Assembly: GCF_001182895.1 (NCBI RefSeq)
Contig: NZ_LFQR01000051.1
Span: 1 to 58,679 of the forward strand
Direction: 5' to 3'
DNA: 58,679 nt
Source of the DNA: Frateuria defendens
GTDB lineage: Bacteria > Pseudomonadota > Gammaproteobacteria > Xanthomonadales > Rhodanobacteraceae
The notes beneath the pieces are model-generated. The model made no database searches and was not told the DNA's origin. It saw only the letters and a program-made list of their open reading frames with translations. Positions 27,178-35,641 of the stretch are shown one piece after another. How positions within the stretch are numbered: the stretch's first letter is position 1; the number at the start of each line of letters is the position of its first letter. Made by a program: the position numbers and the translations under genes.

Positions 27178-30100
27178 ATGAGTTGGTCCAAAGGTTCTAC
27201 TCGAAAAAGGCACCGCATCGCACGCTCCGCGCTTGGTATGGCCATAGCGGGAGCGCTGGGCTTGTCCGGCATGATGATCGTCAGTCCGGTGCACGCCCAA
27301 TCCTCCTATGGCACTTTGTACGGTTCTGCCAAACCCGGGGATGTCGTGCGCATCACGGCCCAATCGACTGGGCGCAGTCAGGATGTGGCGGTTAACGCAA
27401 ATGGGCAGTACGTCGCCAACGGTCTTTCTTTGGGCAGCTATCAGGTGACGCTGATCGAAGCCGGCAATACCGTCGGCACCAAGGACGCCGTGGTCGTGGC
27501 CGGTTCTTCCATTCAGGTGAATTTTGCGGCCACGCAGAATTTGGCGGCGGTCACGGTGACGGCCCCCTCGGCCAATGCCATCGATACCAAGGCTACCGCG
27601 GTACGCACCGTGTTCACCGCGGATCAGCTCAAGTCTCTGCCGATACCGCGCGATGTGCTGGCCGTGGCCCAGCTGACGCCCGGTACGGTGCAGAATTCGA
27701 CCTTTGGTGCGCCGTCCTTCGGCGGCAGCTCTTCGGCCGAGAACAGCTACTACATCGATGGCTTCAATGTCACCGATATGTACAACAGCCTGGCCTTCAA
27801 CACCGTTCCCTGGTTTGCGATCGCGCAGGAGGACGTGCAGACGGGTGGCTACGGGCCGGAGTATGGCTTCTCCACCGGTGGCGTAGTCAGCGTCAATACC
27901 AAGCAGGGTACCAATACCTGGCAAGGTGGCGTCGACTACCAGGTCACGCCTGACGCTTGGCAGGGTCATACGCCGGCGCGGTACGACAATGCGGGGCGCC
28001 TAGTCAGCTCTTCGCGTACCAACTCCACCTCCAAGGACGCCTATAGCGCATGGATCGGTGGTCCTCTGATCAAGGACAAGTTGTTCTTCTTCGGCGCTGC
28101 GCAGTTCACGCGCACCAAGGACAACAACTACTCGTCCTATTCGCCCAGCTCGCTGTTGCCCGCCGCCGGCTATACCACACCGATCAACGCCGGCGCAGGT
28201 AAGTCGCGCACATCGGCACCGTATTACCTGGGCCGCCTGGACTGGAACATTACTGACAACAACACGGCGACCTATACCTTCGTCAGCGACGTCTCGCACG
28301 AAGCGACGCGGGTGTATGACCTCACCTACCGCAACGGCGACCCCCACGCAGGCGCCTGGGACGGCACGCTCAACTACAAGCAGGGCGGCAAGGTCAATAT
28401 CCTCAAGGACGTGTGGCAGATCACCGACGGCCTCACCCTTACCGCGATCTATGGCCAGTCCAAGTACTACAACCCGAACGAGGGGAACCCGCAGTCGGCC
28501 TTCACTGCCAATGGCGTGAACGAGACCTACAATGGCGTGCTGGGCGATGCCAACCAGCCCGGTTGTCCGGTCATTACCGATCAGCGCGGCAGTGTCTTGG
28601 CCGGCACGGTCGCGCCCATTCAGGGCTGCAACGTGGCGGGCAACCTCTCCACGGGCAATGCCATCGACCGCCGCAAGAGCGGCACGCTCAACTTGGAATA
28701 TGTGATCGGCAATCACGACATCGTGTTGGGCGGCAGCAAGGAGAGCTTCACCTCCAAGGGCGGTTCCACCACCGAGGGCGGTGCCGAGTACGACTACTAC
28801 TCCACGGATGCCGGCCAGGACTACGCCGAGCAGGTGATCGAGCAGACCAGTGCCAGCGTGGGCATTCACACCACCTCGGCCTATCTGAAGGACTCCTGGA
28901 CGATCGCCGACAACTGGCTCTTCAACTATGGCCTGCGCTACGACAAGTTCTCGAACTACAACGGCACCGGCGACACTTACATCAAGATGGCGCACATCTG
29001 GCAGCCCAGGCTCGGCTTGAGCTGGGATGTGCATGGCGACTCTTCGCTGAAGCTCTATGCCAGCGCCGGTCGCTACGCCTTGCCGGTGGATAGTGGCGTG
29101 GCCCTGCGTTCGGGCAGCCCGTCCATCTATACCTATCAGGACTTCAGCTATTCGGGTGTGGACCCGACCACCGGGCGCCCGCTCAACCTTGGCTCGCCGC
29201 CGCCCGGCGCCGCCTATGCGACCGCCTACCCGATCAATGGCGAGAGCGGTGTGGCGCCTCTGCCGGGTAGCTATTCGAACAAGTCGCTCAAGCCCTACAC
29301 GCAGGACGAGTACCGCCTGGGGGCGCAGCAGGCACTGGATGACGGCTGGATCCTCGGCCTCGAATTGACTCATCGCCGCCTCAAGACCGCCATCGACGAC
29401 TTCTGCGACTGGCGCCCGTTCGCCGCCTGGGGGGCCGCGCACGGTTACGGTGCTGCGATGGACGCGGCGGGCACGGGTGTGAATGGGGGCTATCCTCCGC
29501 TCGACCAGGGCGGCTGCTTTCTGTTCAATCCCGGTTCGGGCGGTACCTGGAACGTGGACCTGACTGGCAACGGCGTGGCCACGCCGGTTCACCTGAGCGC
29601 GGCCGAGATCGGTTCGCCGAAGGCCAAGCGCACCTACAACGCGGCAACCTTCACCTTCGAGCGCCAGTGGGACAACGTGTGGTACCTCAAGGGTTCCTAC
29701 GTGTGGTCGCAGTCGCGCGGTAATACCGAGGGCATGGTGGCCACCGACGTGGGTCCGGGCCAGGCCGATGCGGGCACCACCGAGGCCTTCGATTACCCCG
29801 AGTTGATGCGCGGTGCGAATGGCTACCTGCCCAACGATCACCGCCATGTGATCAATGTCTTCGGCGCCTGGAAGTTTCTGCCCGAGTGGCAGCTGGGGCT
29901 GACGGTCAACATCGCCTCGGGTGCGCCGATCAGCTGCCAAGGCTATTTGGGCTCGCTACCGGGCGAGGCGGACGTTTCCGCTTATATCGGTTATGCCAAT
30001 GGCTTCCATGTCTGCAATGGTGAGATTTCGCAGCGTGGCACGTCCGGCCGTACTCCCTGGACCTATGTGCTCAGCCCCAATGTCAGCTACATGCCGCATT

Positions 30101-30303
30101 GGGCCAAGGGCCTGACGTTCCGAGCGGGCGCGACGAACCTGCTCAACAATGTCAAGCCGCTCACCGTCTACGAGACCTCTGAAACCGGCGGCGGCGGAGC
30201 CGGTGTGACGGGTGTGACGCCTTATCGCCTCTACAAAGTGGGGCGTACTTATGAAACCCCGCGCGTGTTTCAGTTGGAGGCTGAGTACGACTTCAGCCTG
30301 TAA
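27178..30303 (+). CDS. TonB-dependent receptor, Oar-like
   Basis: 1041-residue outer-membrane protein. The signal peptide ends near residue 40 (SPVHAQ). A carboxypeptidase-regulatory/Oar-type beta domain (about 44-118) is followed by a plug (about 120-235, with YYIDGFNVTDMYNS and GGVVSVNTKQGTN) and a 22-stranded barrel to the end. It probably takes up a large substrate such as a peptide or glycan with TonB energy; the substrate is unknown. Codon use is clearly less GC-rich than in neighbouring genes. GGGGAGAAATAA precedes ATG 27178. The last residues are YDFSL rather than the more common terminal Phe. A strong terminator follows. Confidence 0.93.
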   Translation: MSWSKGSTRKRHRIARSALGMAIAGALGLSGMMIVSPVHAQSSYGTLYGSAKPGDVVRITAQSTGRSQDVAVNANGQYVANGLSLGSYQVTLIEAGNTVGTKDAVVVAGSSIQVNFAATQNLAAVTVTAPSANAIDTKATAVRTVFTADQLKSLPIPRDVLAVAQLTPGTVQNSTFGAPSFGGSSSAENSYYIDGFNVTDMYNSLAFNTVPWFAIAQEDVQTGGYGPEYGFSTGGVVSVNTKQGTNTWQGGVDYQVTPDAWQGHTPARYDNAGRLVSSSRTNSTSKDAYSAWIGGPLIKDKLFFFGAAQFTRTKDNNYSSYSPSSLLPAAGYTTPINAGAGKSRTSAPYYLGRLDWNITDNNTATYTFVSDVSHEATRVYDLTYRNGDPHAGAWDGTLNYKQGGKVNILKDVWQITDGLTLTAIYGQSKYYNPNEGNPQSAFTANGVNETYNGVLGDANQPGCPVITDQRGSVLAGTVAPIQGCNVAGNLSTGNAIDRRKSGTLNLEYVIGNHDIVLGGSKESFTSKGGSTTEGGAEYDYYSTDAGQDYAEQVIEQTSASVGIHTTSAYLKDSWTIADNWLFNYGLRYDKFSNYNGTGDTYIKMAHIWQPRLGLSWDVHGDSSLKLYASAGRYALPVDSGVALRSGSPSIYTYQDFSYSGVDPTTGRPLNLGSPPPGAAYATAYPINGESGVAPLPGSYSNKSLKPYTQDEYRLGAQQALDDGWILGLELTHRRLKTAIDDFCDWRPFAAWGAAHGYGAAMDAAGTGVNGGYPPLDQGGCFLFNPGSGGTWNVDLTGNGVATPVHLSAAEIGSPKAKRTYNAATFTFERQWDNVWYLKGSYVWSQSRGNTEGMVATDVGPGQADAGTTEAFDYPELMRGANGYLPNDHRHVINVFGAWKFLPEWQLGLTVNIASGAPISCQGYLGSLPGEADVSAYIGYANGFHVCNGEISQRGTSGRTPWTYVLSPNVSYMPHWAKGLTFRAGATNLLNNVKPLTVYETSETGGGGAGVTGVTPYRLYKVGRTYETPRVFQLEAEYDFSL

Positions 30304-30329
30304 CCGCTTCGCTTGATGGAACAAAAAAA

Positions 30330-30358
30330 CCGCCACTGTTACGGGTGGCGGTTTTTTT
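30330..30358. terminator. Rho-independent terminator after the TonB-dependent receptor
   Basis: CCGCCAC and GTGGCGG arms around an 8-base loop, followed by TTTTTTT. An A-run (30323-30329) precedes the stem, so it can also serve the convergent minus-strand gene ending at 30427. Confidence 0.92.
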
Positions 30359-30426
30359 GGTCTTGCGCTCGACTATGGGTGCCCCTCGGAATCCGCTCCT
30401 TTCAGTCGGCTGGCGGCGGGAATGGC

Positions 30427-31350
30427 TCAGTACCTCGGCACGCTCGGATCGACCTCCGCCGCCCACGCATCCATGCCGCCCTCCACGTTGTAGACCTGGC
30501 TGAAGCCGTGTGCCGCGAAGCGGCCGGCGGCGCCCTGGCTGGAGATGCCGTGGTGGCAGATGAAGGCGATGGGCGTGTCCTTGGGGAGGGTGGCGAGGGC
30601 TTCGTAGCCTTCCTCTTCCAGAATGCGCGCCTGCGGCAGCGGGGCGGCCTGGGCGCGGCTGGCGGCGGGGCGCACGTCGACCAGGACGAGGCCGCCCTCG
30701 GCGAGGCGCGCCTTCAGTTCGTGCACGCTCATCGACTTGACCTCGTTGGCGCCGGGGAACTTGAGGCTCAGGCCCTCGCCCTGCATGGTGGAGACCCAGT
30801 CGATCACGATGCCCTTGGCGCGCTGGGCGCTGCCCGGGTCGAAGTGGACCTCGATGCCGTTGGCGACCACCACGATGTCGTGCTCGCCGGCCGGGGCGAG
30901 CTGGAAGCCGGCGCTGTGGTCGGGGCCGATCTCCAGGTGCAGGGCCACGCCCTGTGCATTGGCGGTGCCCTGGCGGATCGCCTCGGCGGCCTTGTCGGTG
31001 ATGGTGATCTCCGGCGGCGTGCGGTCGGGCGGGGTGGCGCCGAACAGCTGGTGCAGCTCGCCGCTGGTGTACATCTGGCGGATGATGTCGGCGCCGCCGA
31101 CCAGCTCGCCGTCCACGTACAGCTGCGGAATGGTCGGCCAGTCGCCGTAGGCCTTGATGCCCTCGCGGATCGCCGGATCCTCCAGCACGTTCACCGTGTG
31201 GTAGTCGGGCAGCAGTTCGTTGAGGGTGTTGGTGGCGGCGGCGGAGAAGCCGCACATGGGCTGGTGGCGGGTGCCCTTCATGAACAGCACCACGCGGTGG
31301 TCCTTGAGCAGGGTTGCGATGCGGTCGCGGGTGGCGCTGTCGAGGGACAT
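30427..31350 (-). CDS. Three-domain Grx4-type glutaredoxin / IscA-like / rhodanese fusion
   Basis: 307 residues. Domain 1 (about 1-105) is a monothiol glutaredoxin with active site Cys33-Gly-Phe-Ser36 and WPTIPQLYVDGELVGGADI, as in Grx4/GrxD Fe-S carriers. Domain 2 (about 112-205) aligns with A-type HesB/IscA carriers (ITITDKAAEAIRQG; IDWVSTMQGEGLSLKFPGANEV) but lacks every cluster-binding cysteine. Domain 3 (about 205-305) is a rhodanese with Cys265 in ICHHGISSQ. It is probably a cytosolic protein of Fe-S or sulphur-transfer metabolism. GGAG 7 bases before ATG 31350 fixes the start. Confidence 0.9.
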   Translation of the reverse strand: MSLDSATRDRIATLLKDHRVVLFMKGTRHQPMCGFSAAATNTLNELLPDYHTVNVLEDPAIREGIKAYGDWPTIPQLYVDGELVGGADIIRQMYTSGELHQLFGATPPDRTPPEITITDKAAEAIRQGTANAQGVALHLEIGPDHSAGFQLAPAGEHDIVVVANGIEVHFDPGSAQRAKGIVIDWVSTMQGEGLSLKFPGANEVKSMSVHELKARLAEGGLVLVDVRPAASRAQAAPLPQARILEEEGYEALATLPKDTPIAFICHHGISSQGAAGRFAAHGFSQVYNVEGGMDAWAAEVDPSVPRY

Positions 31351-31376
31351 GGAGAAACTCCGGCTAAAGAGGGCCA

Positions 31377-31395
31377 ATGATATATGTCCCCATAT
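31377..31395 (-). promoter_or_regulatory. Candidate promoter element of the glutaredoxin fusion gene
   Basis: On the minus strand TATCAT (complement of 31377-31382) is a 5-of-6 match to the -10 consensus and would give a leader of about 20 bases carrying the ribosome-binding site. It touches the small palindrome ATATG-TCCC-CATAT (31382-31395). No good -35 box was found. Confidence 0.35.
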
Positions 31396-31486
31396 GCCGG
31401 CGTGAGGCGCCAGTTCAAGGCCGCGCCGGGGCGCATCGGTGGTGCCGTCCCTGGCGCCCAGCATCCATGAACACAGTGAACGGGCC

Positions 31487-32344
31487 TCAGGCCGCCGGGC
31501 GCAGCTCGGAGAGGTCGCGCCGGCGCCGGGCCAGCGGCGCCAGCGCCAGGGCCGCGGCAGGGGAGGGCAGCACCAGTTCGCGGCTGGCGCGGCCGAGCGG
31601 GGTCGGCTGCTCGCTCCAGTGGATGAGTTCCATCGCGCCGGTATGGTCTTCGACCAGGGCGGTGCAGTGCTCCACCCAGTCGCCGTCGTTGAGGTAGAGC
31701 ACGCCGTCGAGGCTGCGCACCTGACCGTAATGGATGTGGCCGCAGATATGGCCGTCGTAGCCGCCCTCGCGGGCCGCGTCGGCGACGCGCTGGGCGTAGG
31801 CGTGGATGTAGGCCATGGCCTTGCCGATGCGCGACTTCATGATGATCGACAGCGGCAGGTAGGGCAGCTCCATCCGCTGGCGCACGGCGTGCACGCGGCG
31901 GTTGCCCCAGCAGGCGAAGCGATGCATGGCCTCGCCCAGCCACAGCATCCAGCGGCGGCCGGTGTGCTCGGGGTCGAACTCGTCGCCGTGGCTGACGCGG
32001 TAGCGGCGCCCGTCCGCGCCTTCGTGCACGGCGTCCAGCGCGATCCGCACGCCGCCGAACGCCTGGCCGGCGAGGCCGCGCAGCGCGGCGTCGTGGTTGC
32101 CGGGGATGTAGGTGACCTCGACGCCGCGGCGCGCCAGGTCGAGCACTTCGGCCAGCACGGCGCTGTGGTCGGGGTGCCACCACTGGCGCTGCGCCAGCGC
32201 CTCCAGGTCGACGATGTCGCCGACCAGGTAGAGCCGCTCGCAGCGCAGGCGGCGCAGAAAGTCGAGCAGGTAGGCCGCCTTGCAGTCGGGTGTGCCCAGG
32301 TGCACGTCGGAGATGAAGGCGCTGCGGCAGTGATAGGTCGCCAT
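31487..32344 (-). CDS. LpxH-like metallophosphoesterase (UDP-2,3-diacylglucosamine diphosphatase family)
   Basis: 285 residues. Calcineurin-type metal motifs appear in order: ISDVHLG, LVGDIVDLE, IPGNHD, SHGDEFD and GHIHYG. Together they form the two-metal site. LpxH hydrolyses UDP-diacylglucosamine in lipid A synthesis; this protein is longer than classic LpxH (about 240) and has a C-terminal Ala/Arg-rich tail, so it could be an LpxH paralogue or another phosphoesterase. No other lpx gene is near. Start at ATG 32344. Confidence 0.83.
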   Translation of the reverse strand: MATYHCRSAFISDVHLGTPDCKAAYLLDFLRRLRCERLYLVGDIVDLEALAQRQWWHPDHSAVLAEVLDLARRGVEVTYIPGNHDAALRGLAGQAFGGVRIALDAVHEGADGRRYRVSHGDEFDPEHTGRRWMLWLGEAMHRFACWGNRRVHAVRQRMELPYLPLSIIMKSRIGKAMAYIHAYAQRVADAAREGGYDGHICGHIHYGQVRSLDGVLYLNDGDWVEHCTALVEDHTGAMELIHWSEQPTPLGRASRELVLPSPAAALALAPLARRRRDLSELRPAA

Positions 32345-32466
32345 GGCACGGCGCTCCGGTGGCTGTCCGTGCTGCCAGTGTGGGTGTGTCAGGTCACCGG
32401 GGCGTGGCAGTGCTGTTGCAGCGAGGTTGCGGGCGACGGGGCATCGCCTTCGCCGCGGCGCCGACT

Positions 32467-33063
32467 TCAGGAGGTCAGGGCCTCGCGCGCCACCGGTTCG
32501 ATGGCCGCCGCCCACAGCGCGTATTGCGCGGCGGACGGGTGCAGGCCGTCGTCCGTCACCGCGTCGGGATGCGCGCGGGAGAGGCCGGTGATGTCGACGA
32601 AGCGGCTGCCGGCCTGCGCGGCCTCCGCGCGGGCGATAGCGTTATAGACGTCCAATTCGGCGGCGATGCGCGCGATGTCGCGGCCGCCCTCGCGGGCGAA
32701 GCGGGTGACGCCCCAGTCGGGGATCGACACCACCACCACCCGGCCGGGCCGGTCGCCGGCCAGGGCGACGGCGCGCGCCAGCAGGCGGCGGAACTCGCCG
32801 CGGTAGTCCTCGGCGCCGCGGCCGCGGTACTGGTTGTTCACGCCGATCAGCAGGCTGACCAGGTCGTAGGGCGGGGCAAAGGTGCTGCCATCCATGCCGG
32901 CGGACAACTCGTCGGTGGTCCAGCCGGTCACGGCCACGATCTGCGGCTCGTCGAGGGCGCGGCCCTGCGCGCGCAGCCGCGCGGCCAGCTGCGCCGGCCA
33001 GCGCCCGTCCGCGGGCACGCCCTCGCCGATGGTGTAGGAGTCGCCGAGGGCGAGGTAGCGCAC
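32467..33063 (-). CDS. SGNH/GDSL-family hydrolase
   Basis: 198 residues without a signal peptide. The nucleophile block LALGDSYTIGEG (Ser9), oxyanion-hole Asn in LIGVNNQYRG and C-terminal DGLHPS (Asp and His of the triad) are intact. It is probably a cytosolic esterase or lysophospholipase-like enzyme; substrate unknown. It begins 12 bp after the aminotransferase stop on the same strand, so the two are probably co-transcribed. Confidence 0.87.
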   Translation of the reverse strand: MRYLALGDSYTIGEGVPADGRWPAQLAARLRAQGRALDEPQIVAVTGWTTDELSAGMDGSTFAPPYDLVSLLIGVNNQYRGRGAEDYRGEFRRLLARAVALAGDRPGRVVVVSIPDWGVTRFAREGGRDIARIAAELDVYNAIARAEAAQAGSRFVDITGLSRAHPDAVTDDGLHPSAAQYALWAAAIEPVAREALTS

Positions 33064-33075
33064 CGGCCGCTCCGC

Positions 33076-34332
33076 TTAAGCCATCGCGGCGACGGGCTGC
33101 GCGGCCTGCTCGGCGGCCATGCGCGCCAGCACGCGCTCCATGCGCACGAACACCTCGCGCAGTTGCGTCGGCGGCGGCAGCAGGGTGAGGCGCAGGTGAC
33201 GGCTCTGCGGCACGTTGAAGCTGCTGCCGGGCACCGCCAGCACGTGCTCCTCTTCGAGCAGGCGCAGGGCGAAATCGTTGTCGTCGAAGGCGGCGATGCG
33301 GTCCGCGCGCACGGACGGGAAGGCGTACAGCGCGCCGCCCGGCGCCACCAGGTCGAGGTAGTCGCTGGCGGCCACGCCCTCCACGATGGCGCGCCGCGCC
33401 TCGTGCAGGCGCCCGCCCGGGGCGGTCAGCGCCTGGATGGTCGGGGCGCCGGCGAGCGCCGGCTCCACCGCCCACTGCGCGGTGACGTTGGCGCACAGGC
33501 GCAGCGCGGCCAGCAGCTGCAGTGCGTCGCGGTATTCGGCGGTGCAGGCAGGGGCGCCGGAGAGGCTCATCCAGCCCACGCGGTAGCCGCAGGCGCGGTA
33601 CACCTTGGACAGGCCGCCGAAGGACAGGCACGGCACCTCGCCGGCCACCTCGGCCAGCGGCTGGAACATCGCGCCGTCGTAGAGGATCTCGTCGTAGATC
33701 TCGTCGCTGAGCAGCAGCAGGCGATGGCGCGCGGCGATCGCCACCAGCCGCTCCAGCAGTGCGCGCGGGTACACCGCGCCGGTGGGGTTGTTGGGGTTGA
33801 TCAGCACCAGGGCGCGGGTGCGCGGGGTGATCAGCGCCTCGATCTCGTCCGGATCGGGCAGGTGGCCGTTGGCGGCCAGGCAGCGGTAGTAGCGCGGCCG
33901 GCCGCCGTTCAAGATGGTGGCGGCGCTCCACAGCGGATAGTCCGGGCTGGGCAGCAGCACCTCGTCGCCCGGCTGCAGCAGGGCGCGCAGGGCCAGGTCG
34001 ATCAATTCGCTGACGCCGTTGCCGACGAAGATGCGCTCCACCGCCACGCCCGTGGCGCCGCGGGCGCGCTGCTGCGCGGCGATGGTCTCGCGTGCGGCCT
34101 CCAGGCCCTGCTCGTGGCCGTAGGCTTCGCTGTCGGCGAGGTGGGCGGCGATGGCCTGGCGCAGGTGCGCCGGCGTCTCGAAGCCGTAGCGGCCGGGGTT
34201 GCCGATGTTGAGCTTGATGATGTCCAGCCCGGCGGCTTCCAGCTCGCGCGAGCGGCGGGTGAGGGCGCCGCGGATTTCGTAGCGCACGTCCGCCAGGTGC
34301 GCACTGGGTTTGATCGAAGACAACGCCTGCAT
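33076..34332 (-). CDS. PLP-dependent aminotransferase, AlaA/AlaC-like class I
   Basis: 418 residues, fold-type I. Visible are IGNPGRYGFETP near the N-terminus, LLPSPDYPLWSA, NPNNPTGAVYP, DEIYDEILYDG and the PLP lysine in LSFGGLSKVYRACGYRVGW. The overall pattern fits alanine/glutamate-pyruvate aminotransferases of the YfbQ (AlaA) type, though side-chain specificity cannot be proved. Start ATG 34332 gives the family N-terminus; the ribosome-binding site is weak. The frame continues far upstream antisense to other genes, which is an artefact. rsgA diverges 117 bp away. Confidence 0.88.
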   Translation of the reverse strand: MQALSSIKPSAHLADVRYEIRGALTRRSRELEAAGLDIIKLNIGNPGRYGFETPAHLRQAIAAHLADSEAYGHEQGLEAARETIAAQQRARGATGVAVERIFVGNGVSELIDLALRALLQPGDEVLLPSPDYPLWSAATILNGGRPRYYRCLAANGHLPDPDEIEALITPRTRALVLINPNNPTGAVYPRALLERLVAIAARHRLLLLSDEIYDEILYDGAMFQPLAEVAGEVPCLSFGGLSKVYRACGYRVGWMSLSGAPACTAEYRDALQLLAALRLCANVTAQWAVEPALAGAPTIQALTAPGGRLHEARRAIVEGVAASDYLDLVAPGGALYAFPSVRADRIAAFDDNDFALRLLEEEHVLAVPGSSFNVPQSRHLRLTLLPPPTQLREVFVRMERVLARMAAEQAAQPVAAMA

Positions 34333-34435
34333 CCCGAAGAAGGCCGCCGTGCGGCTGAATGGATGGCCAAATGCTAGCAGCTGCGGCGGTCCCGCGGCGA
34401 GGCGGCGGCAGGCGTTGGATGAGGCAATCCTGGGG

Positions 34436-34441
34436 CATAAT
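34436..34441 (+). promoter_or_regulatory. Candidate -10 box of rsgA implying a leaderless mRNA
   Basis: CATAAT (5 of 6) ends 9 bp before ATG 34450, so transcription would begin within a few bases of the start codon. No Shine-Dalgarno exists between. TTGGAT at 34415-34420 is a possible -35 box with a short 15-bp spacer. Confidence 0.4.
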
Positions 34442-34449
34442 CGGTCCCC

Positions 34450-35505
34450 ATGAGCGATGCCGAGACGATCCAGCGCCTGCGCCGCATCGGTTGGCGGGGC
34501 GACGCGCTGCCGGCCGCGGGGCGCCAACTGGCGCGCGTGGTGGCCCAGCACCGGGCCGGCTATGAGCTGCACGACGGCGAGAAGCTGTTCAACGCGCAGC
34601 CGGCCGGGCACTTCCTCAAGCGCGGGCTGGACCCGGCCGAGCGGCCGGCGGTGGGCGACTTCGTCGAGGTGGAGCCGGGCCGCCCGCCGCATATCCTGCA
34701 GATCCTGCCGCGGCGCACCGTGCTGTCGCGGGCGGCGGCGGGCGAGCGCTATCAGCGCCAGCTGATCGCCGCCAACATCGACTACGTGCTGGTGCTGACC
34801 GGCCTGGATGGCGACTTCAACCCGGCGCGCATCGAGCGTTACCTTTCCCTGGTGGAGGATTCGGCCGCGCGGCCGGTGGTGCTGCTCAGCAAGCCGGATC
34901 TGCACGAAGATGCCGTCTCGCGCATCGCCGAGCTGCGCGGGCGCCTGCCCGCCGGCACGCCGATCCACGCCATCAACGGCAAGGACCCGGCCAGCGTGGC
35001 GGTGCTGGCGCCGTACCTCAAGCCCGGCGACAGCGCGGTGCTGGTGGGCTCCTCCGGCGCCGGCAAGTCCACCCTCACCAACACCTTGCTGGGCGTGGAC
35101 AAGATGGCCACCAGTGCGGTGCGCGAGCACGACAGCCGCGGCCGCCACACCACCACCCACCGCGCGCTGCTCGCCCTGCCCAGCGGCGGCTGCCTGATCG
35201 ACACGCCCGGCATGCGCGAGCTGAAACTCACCGGCGAGGAGAACCTCGACCTCTTCGCCGACATCGAGGAGCTGGCCGCGCAATGCCGCTTCGCCGACTG
35301 CGGCCACGGCGGCGAGCCAGGCTGCGCGGTGCAGGCGGCGCTGGCCAGCGGCGCGCTGGCGCCGGAGCGCTGGCGCAACTACCTCAAGCTGCGCGACGAG
35401 CGCGAGGAGCAGGCCTCGATGCTGGAGGCGCGCCTGCGCCGCCAGCGCGGCGGCCGGCCGGTGGAGCGGCCGCACGGGCACCGCGGCCAGCGCGAGCGGG
35501 AATAG
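34450..35505 (+). CDS. rsgA: RsgA (YjeQ), small-subunit ribosome-biogenesis GTPase
   Basis: 351 residues. An OB-fold (about 40-105) is followed by a circularly permuted GTPase with motif order G4-G1-G3: SKPDL (usually NKxD, here Ser for Asn), GSSGAGKSTLTN and DTPGMREL. The C-terminal zinc site is CRFADCGHGGEPGC. It checks 30S maturation near the decoding centre. The tail is Arg/Gln-rich, probably RNA-contacting. The start at 34450 lacks a ribosome-binding site but has a close -10 box. Confidence 0.95.
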   Translation: MSDAETIQRLRRIGWRGDALPAAGRQLARVVAQHRAGYELHDGEKLFNAQPAGHFLKRGLDPAERPAVGDFVEVEPGRPPHILQILPRRTVLSRAAAGERYQRQLIAANIDYVLVLTGLDGDFNPARIERYLSLVEDSAARPVVLLSKPDLHEDAVSRIAELRGRLPAGTPIHAINGKDPASVAVLAPYLKPGDSAVLVGSSGAGKSTLTNTLLGVDKMATSAVREHDSRGRHTTTHRALLALPSGGCLIDTPGMRELKLTGEENLDLFADIEELAAQCRFADCGHGGEPGCAVQAALASGALAPERWRNYLKLRDEREEQASMLEARLRRQRGGRPVERPHGHRGQRERE

Positions 35506-35533
35506 GTCGATCCCAACACCGAGGAGCCATGGC

Positions 35534-35641
35534 ATGCGACGACGTTCTTCTCCCCTGATCCGCCCCGCCGTCCCGCGCGGGTTGTCCGGGGTGGCGGCGT
35601 CGCTCCGGCCCTGCGCGGCGCCCCGCCGGACACGCCCGTGA
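35534..35641 (+). CDS. Possible 35-residue leader ORF overlapping the DUF1704 start
   Basis: ATG 35534 has a strong GAGGAG 7 bases upstream and runs for 35 codons to TGA 35639-35641, overlapping the GTG start of the DUF1704 gene as GTGA. The product is Arg/Pro/Ala-rich with one Cys and resembles nothing known to me. It may exist only to couple translation, because the downstream GTG has no ribosome-binding site of its own. Its reality as a protein is doubtful. Confidence 0.35.
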   Translation: MRRRSSPLIRPAVPRGLSGVAASLRPCAAPRRTRP

